Assembly: GCF_001953885.1 (NCBI RefSeq)
Contig: NZ_MQUS01000037.1
Coordinates: 1 to 47,852, forward strand
DNA from: Streptomyces sp. IMTB 2501
GTDB lineage: Bacteria > Actinomycetota > Actinomycetes > Streptomycetales > Streptomycetaceae
Length of the DNA stretch: 47,852 nt
Reading direction: 5' to 3'
The translations under genes were made by a program, and so were the position numbers. This document shows positions 42,615 through 47,852 of the stretch, piece by piece (the first letter of the stretch is position 1; each line of letters starts with the position of its first letter). The notes beneath the pieces were generated by a model. The model saw only the letters and a program-made list of their open reading frames with translations. It searched no databases and was not told the DNA's origin.

Positions 42615-44354
42615 TCAGGCGGGCGAGGAGAGCGGGACCACCCATTCGACGACGGTGCCGCTCGGCTGGTTCGAGGACAGGGTGAACGTGCCGCCCATGT
42701 CCTCCGCGCGTCGGCGCAGGTTGGCCAGGCCGCTGCGGCGGGTGACCTGAGGGTCGGTGCCGCGGCCGTTGTCGGCCACACGCAGCTTCACGAAGGTGTC
42801 GGTGACCTCGACGCCGACGTCGACGCCGGTGGCGTTCGCGTGCCGGGCGGCGTTGGACAGGGCCTCACCGAGCACGGCCAGTAGCTGCTCGGCCTGTTCG
42901 GCGGACACGGCCGTGTCCAGGAGCCCGGTCATGCGCAGCGCCGGGGCGAAGCCGAGGGACTCGGTGGCCCGTTCGGTGGCCGTTACCAGTTGGGCGCGCA
43001 GCCCGCTGCCGTGACGCGCCTGCTCGTGCTCGCGCAGGGCGTAGATGGTGGAGCGGATGATCTTGATGGTGTCGTCCAGATCGTCCACGACCCGCTGGAT
43101 CCGTTCGCTCACCTGCGGCCGGTCGGATACCCGGCCCAGCGTGGACTGGAGCGACAGCGCGCCGGCGAACAGCCGCTGGATGACCAGGTCATGAAGGTCC
43201 CGGGCAATCCTGTCACGGTCGTTCAACACGAGCATGCGCTCCGTGTCCCGCCGGTGCTCGGCGACATCCAGGGCCAGTGCGGCCTGGTTGCCGAAGCCGG
43301 TGACCATGTCGACCACGGCGTCGGTGAAGGGAAGGCTGCCCGGTACGTTCGCCACCTGCAGCACCCCGCGGACGTGCTCCCGGGTGCCGAGCGGCACGAA
43401 GAACGCCGCCCCCAGCTCCACGATCGAGGCGCTGCCGCCCTCGGCGCGCGGGTCGGCGCTCACAGCATCGCAGGTGATCGTCTCACCGGATGTGAAGACC
43501 TTCGCGGCCAGCGCCGTGGCGGGCAGCACCAGCCCGTGGACCTCCTCGGCCCGTGTGCCCGAGGCGGCTTCGACGACCAGCTCGCCGCGGTCGCCCACCG
43601 GCACCGCCAGGGTGACCAGGTCCGCGCCGGCCATCTCCCGCACGGTGGCGGTGAAGGACGCCAGCACCGCGGCGGGCTCCGCGCCGGACAGCAGGCTGCG
43701 GGTCAGGTCGTTGCTGGCCGCCAGCCACCGCTGCTTGCGGCGGGCGTCGTCGTAGAGGCGCGCGTTGTCGATCGCCACACCGGCCGCCGCGGCCAGCGTG
43801 CGCAGCACCACCTCGTCGTCCGTGTCGAACTCGGCACCGCTGCGCTTGTTCGTCAGGTACAGGTTCCCGAAGACCTGGTCGCGCACCCGGACGGGCGCGC
43901 CCAGGAAGCTGGTCATCGGCGGGTGCCCGGGCGGGAATCCGGCGGACGCCGGATGCTCCGCGAGGTTGGCCAGGCGCAGCAGCTCCGGGTTGCGGATCAG
44001 CAGGCCGAGAATGCCCTCGCCGCGCGGGTAGTGCCCGATACGGGCGACAGCCTCGTCATCCATGCCGACGGTGAGGAACTGCTTGATCGTGCCTTCCTCA
44101 CCGAGCACGCCGAGCGCCCCGTACTGTGCGTCGACCAGGGCGACCGCCGACTCCACGATGCGGCGCAGCACCACCTCCACGTCCAGGTCGGAGCCGACCA
44201 CCAGGACCGCGTCCAGCAATGTGTGGACCCGGTCCCGGGCCGCCCGGACCTGCGCCACCTGAGCCTGCAGGTCGTCCAGCAGTGCGTCCAGCCGCAGCTG
44301 CGGAGATCTCCCGGACGTCTCCGCCTGGCGCGGATCCTGCGCGCGCTCGTCCAC
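42615..44354 (-). CDS. devS: DevS/DosS-like GAF-GAF histidine kinase
   Basis: Cytoplasmic two-component sensor of 579 residues, the only intact one of three copies. GAF-1 (about 38-190) has LVDAQYGALGVLGEEGTIKQ, GLLIRNPELLRLANLAEHPA and SAGFPPGHPPMTSFLGAPVR. GAF-2 spans about 215-360. The HisKA_3 dimerisation domain carries the phospho-acceptor His388 in DRDRIARDLHDLVIQRLF. The ATPase domain shows GEALSNAARHANATG, DNGRGTD and SGLANLRRRAEDMGG. In mycobacterial DosS/DosT the first GAF binds heme and senses O2, NO or CO. A His in the GHPPM segment (about 144) is a candidate ligand, unproven. The DevR partner is not in the window. Adjacent GTGs at 44354 and 44357 follow AGGGG; 44354 is better spaced. 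The symbol is assigned by family resemblance. Confidence 0.9.
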   Translation of the reverse strand: MDERAQDPRQAETSGRSPQLRLDALLDDLQAQVAQVRAARDRVHTLLDAVLVVGSDLDVEVVLRRIVESAVALVDAQYGALGVLGEEGTIKQFLTVGMDDEAVARIGHYPRGEGILGLLIRNPELLRLANLAEHPASAGFPPGHPPMTSFLGAPVRVRDQVFGNLYLTNKRSGAEFDTDDEVVLRTLAAAAGVAIDNARLYDDARRKQRWLAASNDLTRSLLSGAEPAAVLASFTATVREMAGADLVTLAVPVGDRGELVVEAASGTRAEEVHGLVLPATALAAKVFTSGETITCDAVSADPRAEGGSASIVELGAAFFVPLGTREHVRGVLQVANVPGSLPFTDAVVDMVTGFGNQAALALDVAEHRRDTERMLVLNDRDRIARDLHDLVIQRLFAGALSLQSTLGRVSDRPQVSERIQRVVDDLDDTIKIIRSTIYALREHEQARHGSGLRAQLVTATERATESLGFAPALRMTGLLDTAVSAEQAEQLLAVLGEALSNAARHANATGVDVGVEVTDTFVKLRVADNGRGTDPQVTRRSGLANLRRRAEDMGGTFTLSSNQPSGTVVEWVVPLSSPA

Positions 44355-44498
44355 CACAGTTCCCCTCACCGACTCGCTGGGACACCCCAAGAATGCCCGA
44401 CGAGCCGAGTCCGTTCGACGGTGCCCGGGTGGGCAGCGGGGCGGCTGCGGGATCCAAGGTGGTGCGACCTCTTCTGAGCAAGGGTCCCGACGCTACAC

Positions 44499-44514
44499 TT
44501 GAAAGGTTCTTCAA
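44499..44514. promoter_or_regulatory. ArsR-type operator/promoter upstream of the small-protein-ArsR operon
   Basis: TTGAA-N6-TTCAA inverted repeat in an AT-rich patch 48 bp before the GTG at 44563. TTGAAA could also serve as a -35 box with TAGATG near 44520 as a poor -10. ArsR proteins typically bind such short AT-rich dyads over their own promoters, so autoregulation is likely. Confidence 0.5.
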
Positions 44515-44562
44515 TTCGCTAGATGCCATGTCAAGCAAATTCTAGGGGAGGTGGTCCTCGCG

Positions 44563-44754
44563 GTGGGTAGGTTCGCCGAGGCCGTTCGGGAGCGGGTGCG
44601 CGAGGCGCGTGCCGCGCTCGCGGCGGCTCTTCAGACCGAGGACGCCTATGAGGTGGCCGTGGCGCAGGACGAACTCGACGACGCACTGCGGGTGGCGCGG
44701 AGGCATGGCATCGATGTCGATGGCGACGCGGCGCCGGAGGCGGGCAAGGGGTGA
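44563..44754 (+). CDS. small helical protein of unknown function
   Basis: Sixty-three residues from a GTG at 44563 (GGGGAGGT about 9 nt upstream); an in-frame GTG at 44551 sits on the ribosome binding site. The sequence (GRFAEAVRERVREARAALAA, then DAYEVAVAQDELDDALRVAR) is charged and helical with a GIDVDGD turn at the end, and may form a coiled coil. It is unrecognised as a family. It lies first in a tight operon with an ArsR regulator and a GHKL protein, so it may modulate one of them. Confidence 0.65.
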   Translation: MGRFAEAVRERVREARAALAAALQTEDAYEVAVAQDELDDALRVARRHGIDVDGDAAPEAGKG

Positions 44755-44759
44755 TCGGA

Positions 44760-45098
44760 ATGCCGGTTCCGTTGTACGAGGCGAAGGCGGAGTTCTTCCG
44801 GATGCTGGGGCATCCGGTACGGATCCGGGTGCTGGAGCTGTTGCAGGACGGACCGAGGCCGGTGCGGGAGCTGCTGGCGGAGATCGAGGTCGAGCCGTCG
44901 AGCCTGTCGCAGCAGCTGGCGGTGCTGCGCCGGTCCGGCATCGTCACTGCCACCCGGACCGGCTCGACGGTGGTGTACGAGCTGGCCGGCGGTGATGTGG
45001 CCGAGCTGCTGGCCGCCGCCCGCCGGATCCTGTCGGTGCTGCTGGCCGGACGGCGGGACCTGCTCGACGAGTTGCGCCGAACGGACACGATGCGGTGA
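44760..45098 (+). CDS. ArsR-family winged-helix regulator
   Basis: DNA-binding repressor of 112 residues. It begins MPVPLYEAKAEFFRMLGHPV, and RIRVLELLQDGPRPVRELLA leads into the recognition helix PSSLSQQLAVLRRSGIVTAT, then the wing RTGSTVVYELAG. The metal-binding ELCVCDL box of classical ArsR/SmtB proteins is absent and there are no cysteines, so it is probably not a metal sensor of the usual type. The GTG at 44751 would overlap the preceding stop (GTGA) and add MIG; the ATG at 44760 is preferred for family fit. The stop overlaps the GTG of the next gene. It probably binds the dyad at 44499. Confidence 0.88.
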   Translation: MPVPLYEAKAEFFRMLGHPVRIRVLELLQDGPRPVRELLAEIEVEPSSLSQQLAVLRRSGIVTATRTGSTVVYELAGGDVAELLAAARRILSVLLAGRRDLLDELRRTDTMR

Positions 45099-45571
45099 CC
45101 GGCGGGGATCGACGTTTCCGGCTGCCCTGGCACCGCCGCAGACCCGCCGCAGCCGTTGAGCATGTACGGCCGTGGGGGCATCGGCATGTCATCTCGGTAC
45201 TGCTGGGGCCGGAAGCGGTCCGAGAGGCCCGGGAGGCGGTGGCGGAGCAGTTCCCCCTGGTCGGTGTAGCCCCCGGTTCCGCCTTTGCGGACGCGGTGCT
45301 GCTCGTGGTCAGCGAGCTGGTCACCAATGTGCTGCGGCACGCGCCACGCTCGCCGGTGACGGACGTGGGGATAACGGTCGCGGCCGGGCAGCTGGTCGTC
45401 AGCGTCGCGGACGCCGAGCCACGTCTGCCCGATCTCACCGACGACGGCATGGGCGCTGGGCTGCGGATGGTGGCCGAGCTGGCCGCAGACCACGACGGCG
45501 ATCTCAGCGCCGAGCCTGCCGTCCACCACGACGGCAAGGTGGTCCTCGTCCGGTTCCAGATCCCCTCATAG
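45095..45571 (+). CDS. GHKL ATP-binding protein (anti-sigma/RsbW-like)
   Basis: Protein of 158 residues with a single histidine-kinase-like ATPase domain: ADAVLLVVSELVTNVLRHAP (N box), VSVADAEPRLPDL (G1 region) and MGAGLRMVAELAADHDG. It is the type widely found in Streptomyces as RsbW-like anti-sigma factors or partners of SpoIIE phosphatases. The Asp of the G1 box is followed by Ala-Glu, as in divergent members. The GTG at 45095 overlaps the ArsR stop (GTGA). Its targets may be controlled by the two SpoIIE phosphatases at 23016 and 26167, but no direct link can be seen. Confidence 0.82.
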   Translation: MTGGDRRFRLPWHRRRPAAAVEHVRPWGHRHVISVLLGPEAVREAREAVAEQFPLVGVAPGSAFADAVLLVVSELVTNVLRHAPRSPVTDVGITVAAGQLVVSVADAEPRLPDLTDDGMGAGLRMVAELAADHDGDLSAEPAVHHDGKVVLVRFQIPS

Positions 45572-45633
45572 AGCACACCCGGAGACAGAAGGTAGGCATA
45601 CCCGGGCAGTGGCTTCGTCCGTATCGGTCCGCC

Positions 45634-45649
45634 AGGGCCGAACGGCCCT
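45634..45649. promoter_or_regulatory. AGGGCCGAACGGCCCT palindrome (candidate operator)
   Basis: Identical in all 16 bases to the site at 29087. It is 81 bp before the GTG of the SLOG-like gene at 45730, the same distance as the 29087 site has to its PPOX gene (80 bp). The 45572-45729 spacer is otherwise empty. Confidence 0.65.
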
Positions 45650-45729
45650 GATCTCCGGGTCGGCAGGCCCCTGTGCACACCGACCGCGTGTGCCGATCAT
45701 CAAGGACATGAGGAGAAAGGAAGGCCAGG

Positions 45730-46227
45730 GTGATCGTTGTCGTGGGGCATCCCGATCTCACCGCGTCGACACTCGCGCTGCTGGAGGAGGAGCTGCGCTC
45801 CCGGCTGGCCGGTTTCGCCCGGGCGGGTAGGGCAGGGCTGGTCCGCGCCGGGAAGGGACTGCCCGTGGCGTTCGGGCGGGCGGCCAGGAAGGCCGGGCTG
45901 GCGATGGTGACGGTGCTCCCGTCCCGCAATGGCGTACCCGCGTATATCGCCGAGCCGGACCGGAAGGCCGCCGGGGAACTGCTGTTGCTGTCTCAGCAGG
46001 TGCGGCTGGTGGAGTACGACCCCGCGGACCGTACCTCGTGCATATCGGCCGACGAGGGTCTGCTGCGCTCATGCGCCCGGGTGCTGGCTGTGTGGGACGG
46101 CTCGCCGTCTTCCGGGAAGGATGCGACGGCGCACCTGGTGGCCTATGCCCGCAGCCACGGTGTCGATGTCGAGGTGCTCTGGCCACAGGGGGCCGAGCAC
46201 GGGGCCGTCCAGGGAGAACTGGCATGA
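45730..46227 (+). CDS. SLOG-like nucleotide-sensor candidate
   Basis: Protein of 165 residues, paralogue of 28325-28915 without its Pro-rich tail. It starts VIVVVGHPDLTASTLALLEE and contains RAGKGLPVAFGRAARKAG. The conserved VWDGSPSSGKDATAHLVAYA and GVDVEVLWP follow. Pattern resemblance to SLOG-superfamily ligand-binding folds (G-H-x-D-L-T start, W-D-G-x5-G motif) is suggestive; no function is assigned. GGAGAAAGGAAGG precedes the GTG at 45730. It overlaps the PPOX gene by ATGA, so the flavoprotein and this candidate sensor are made together, from a promoter with a GGGCC-type palindrome. Confidence 0.68.
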   Translation: MIVVVGHPDLTASTLALLEEELRSRLAGFARAGRAGLVRAGKGLPVAFGRAARKAGLAMVTVLPSRNGVPAYIAEPDRKAAGELLLLSQQVRLVEYDPADRTSCISADEGLLRSCARVLAVWDGSPSSGKDATAHLVAYARSHGVDVEVLWPQGAEHGAVQGELA

Positions 46228-46652
46228 CCACTCCGTCGGCCTCCTCCCCTTCAGTGGCTCGTATGGTCGAGCTGGTCCGGGAGGAGTCACTGAGGCTGCT
46301 GGCGAGCGTGTCCATGGGGCGTGTGGGCTTCACTCATCAGGCCCTGCCGGTGATCAGGCCGGTGAACCACCTCGTCACGGACAACGGCGACATCGTCATC
46401 CGGACGCATGCCGGGGCCGCCCTGCTGACCAGCGCCTCGGCGTCGGAGGTGGTGGTGTACGAGGCGGACCGCATCGACGAGGACACCCACACCGGCTGGA
46501 GCGTCATGGTCACGGGCAAGGCGAGCCGCGTGACAGACCCGCAGGTACTTTCCCGTTACCACGTCGAACTCACCCCCTGGGTCAACAGGGACATGGAGTA
46601 CGTGGTCCGCATCAAGGCCGAGCTGGTCGCCGGGTACCGCCTGACGCGGTGA
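46224..46652 (+). CDS. pyridoxamine 5'-phosphate oxidase-like flavoprotein (PPOX family)
   Basis: Third PPOX-type protein, 142 residues and the most compact of the three. It has SLRLLASVSMGRVGFTHQAL, VIRPVNHLVTDNGDIVIRTH, VVVYEADRIDEDTHTGWSVM and MEYVVRIKAELVAGYRLTR. It lacks the basic tail of the 7703 gene and so shows the natural end of the family. It probably binds FMN or F420; the substrate is unknown. The ATG at 46224 has GGGAG 8 nt upstream and overlaps the SLOG-like stop. It converges on the HycE-like gene, whose stop is 21 bp away. Confidence 0.85.
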   Translation: MTTPSASSPSVARMVELVREESLRLLASVSMGRVGFTHQALPVIRPVNHLVTDNGDIVIRTHAGAALLTSASASEVVVYEADRIDEDTHTGWSVMVTGKASRVTDPQVLSRYHVELTPWVNRDMEYVVRIKAELVAGYRLTR

Positions 46653-46673
46653 GCCGATACCCCAGGTACGACG

Positions 46674-47852
46674 TCACAGGTCGTTGCCCGCGTAGGAGAG
46701 GTTGAAGCTCTTGTTGGTCAGCGGGAAGTCCGGGACGATCGTGTCCGCCAATGCCACGGGTAGCGCAGGCCAGTTGAAGAAGGACGGATCGACGGGTTTG
46801 ACCCGGGTCAGGGTGCCGTCGGCGGCGAGTTCGACGCGGGTGGCGATGGTGCCGCGCCAGCCCTCCACCAGGCCCACACCGCTTCGAGGTCCCGCGCCGG
46901 GCGCGGGTGACGACCCCAGGACGGCTCGCGGGGCGGTGAGGCCGTCGGCCAGGTGCGCGATGAGGGTGAGAGAGGTGTCGATCTCCTCGGCGCGCACCAG
47001 GAAGCGGGCCAGTACGTCACCGCTGGTGTGGACAGGGACGTCGAGCCGCATCCCGTACTCGGTGAAGGGGTGCGCGATGCGGGCGTCGTGCGCGAGGCCG
47101 CTGGCGCGGGCGGCGTAGCCCAGGCAGCCGATCTCCCGGGCGGCCTCGGTCTTCAGGACGGCGGTGCCGGTGAAGCGGTCGCGGATGGTGGAGTGGCCGA
47201 GGGCCAGGTCGGTGATCTCGCGGATGTCCTCGCCGATCGCCTTCAGCCGTCGTACGTCGGGCACGGACCGCAGTGCCGCGCCGCCAGGTACGACGCCGCC
47301 GCGCAGCAGCCGGTGGCCCGTGGTCTCCCGGTTGAGGCGCAGGAGTTGTTCGCGGACGCGCTGGGCATGGGAGTTGAGGATGGAGTGGCCGACGTCGTTG
47401 CAGAGCATGCCGAGGTCGGCGACGTGGTTGTGGATCCGCTCCATTTCCAGGAGCAGGGCGCGGGCCTGCCGGGCTTCGGAGGGTACGTCGGTTCCGGTGG
47501 CTTCCTCGACGGCCAGGCAGTAGGCCAGGGCGTGGCCGACGGCTGTGTCGCCGCTGATGCGTTCGGCCAGCGGCAGGCCGGCGGCGATGGTGCGGCCCTG
47601 GAAGAGCTTCTCGATGCCCTTGTGGACGAACCAGAGGCGGGCCTTGAGTTTGAGGATGGTCTCGCCGACGACGGAGAAGCGGAAGTGGCCGGGTTCGATG
47701 AGGCCTGCGTGGACCGGGCCGACGGGGATCTCGTAGACGCCGTCGCCCTCGACTTCCAGGAAGGGGTAGGGGCCTTCCTGTTCGCCGAAGGGTGGCGGGG
47801 GGCCGGCTTCGGGGTGCATCGGGTACCAGCCGCGGGGCCAGTGGAAGTGGCG
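46674..47852 (-). CDS. HycE/HyfG/NuoD-like hydrogenase-type large subunit (5' end outside window)
   Basis: C-terminal 393 or so residues of a large subunit related to group 4 [NiFe]-hydrogenases and NuoD. The frame enters the window already open (HWPRGWYPMHPEAG precedes the first internal ATG). Family segments are GVYEIPVGPVHAGLIEPGHF, WFVHKGIEKLF, ERISGDTAVGHALAYC and ERIHNHVADLGMLCNDVG. The nickel ligands are missing. Where hydrogenases have C-G-x-C it reads R-I-S-G-D, and the C-terminal D-P-C-x2-C is replaced by FPLTNKSFNLSYAGNDL. It is therefore a NuoD/HycE-like electron-transfer or ion-translocating subunit rather than an active hydrogenase. Mycobacterial Rv0087 (HycE) is a comparable protein. 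Other subunits should lie upstream, beyond the right edge. Confidence 0.85.
   Translation of the reverse strand, partial: RHFHWPRGWYPMHPEAGPPPPFGEQEGPYPFLEVEGDGVYEIPVGPVHAGLIEPGHFRFSVVGETILKLKARLWFVHKGIEKLFQGRTIAAGLPLAERISGDTAVGHALAYCLAVEEATGTDVPSEARQARALLLEMERIHNHVADLGMLCNDVGHSILNSHAQRVREQLLRLNRETTGHRLLRGGVVPGGAALRSVPDVRRLKAIGEDIREITDLALGHSTIRDRFTGTAVLKTEAAREIGCLGYAARASGLAHDARIAHPFTEYGMRLDVPVHTSGDVLARFLVRAEEIDTSLTLIAHLADGLTAPRAVLGSSPAPGAGPRSGVGLVEGWRGTIATRVELAADGTLTRVKPVDPSFFNWPALPVALADTIVPDFPLTNKSFNLSYAGNDL

Noticed and set aside
46674..47852. Active [NiFe]-hydrogenase large subunit
   Set aside because: Both nickel-binding cysteine pairs are absent in the visible part of the protein.

Overview
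The window is high-GC actinobacterial DNA. Codon bias, GTG starts, ATGA/GTGA-type stop-start overlaps and the gene families all fit Streptomyces or a close relative. Most of it resembles a hypoxia/dormancy (DosR/DevR-type) gene island. It holds three tandem-UspA stress proteins, three pyridoxamine-oxidase-like flavoproteins, and CBS-BON, Rv1733c-like and Rv2629-like proteins. It also holds a DevS-like GAF-GAF histidine kinase, a pyruvate phosphate dikinase, an FtsH protease and a HycE/HyfG-like hydrogenase-type large subunit. Many relatives of these belong to the M. tuberculosis DosR regulon (Rv2623, Rv2626c, Rv2629, Rv1733c, Rv3132c). Repeated GGGCC-N4/5-GGCCC palindromes lie upstream of many of them and are a candidate shared operator.

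Layout. 1-3340: a SulP permease (minus, runs off the left edge) divergent from two UspA genes. 3380-6372: a NuoF-like remnant, a ferredoxin and a P1B-5-type metal ATPase with a C-terminal hemerythrin domain. 6740-7287: a frameshifted membrane protein. 7703-10979 (minus): ppdK and a PPOX gene. 11166-15047: a decayed DevS copy, a frameshifted CBS-BON gene, an Rv1733c-like gene, then an intact CBS-BON gene coupled to a cyclic-nucleotide-binding protein. 15376-16514: three gene remnants butted together. 16511-18520: FtsH. 19481-27495: DUF1918, an Rv2629-like protein, an LPG-synthase-type membrane protein, two SpoIIE-type PP2C phosphatases with sensor domains, and a broken Hsp20. 27660-29766: VKOR, a SLOG-like protein and a PPOX. 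29971-34684: a second decayed DevS, 1.4 kb without recognisable genes, a UspA gene and a frameshifted Rv2629-like gene. 35239-35514: a cold-shock protein.

35485-42433 looks like the relic of a Tn7-like transposon. It has inverted arrays of ~20-bp sites at both ends and a TnsA N-terminal remnant inside one end. Its cargo is an ABC exporter, a squalene/phytoene-synthase-family enzyme, a polyprenyl diphosphate synthase, a secreted protein and an SPFH-Ser/Thr-kinase fusion. From 42615 the island resumes with an intact DevS-like kinase, a small-protein/ArsR/GHKL operon, a SLOG-like/PPOX pair and the HycE-like subunit that runs off the right edge.

Gene decay is striking. One copy of a paralogous pair or trio is often intact while another carries frameshifts or deletions: DevS one of three intact, Rv2629-like one of two, CBS-BON one of two, plus NuoF, MBL, Hsp20 and acyl-CoA-ligase remnants. 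Without reads I cannot separate true pseudogenes from sequencing errors, but several have large deletions as well as frameshifts.
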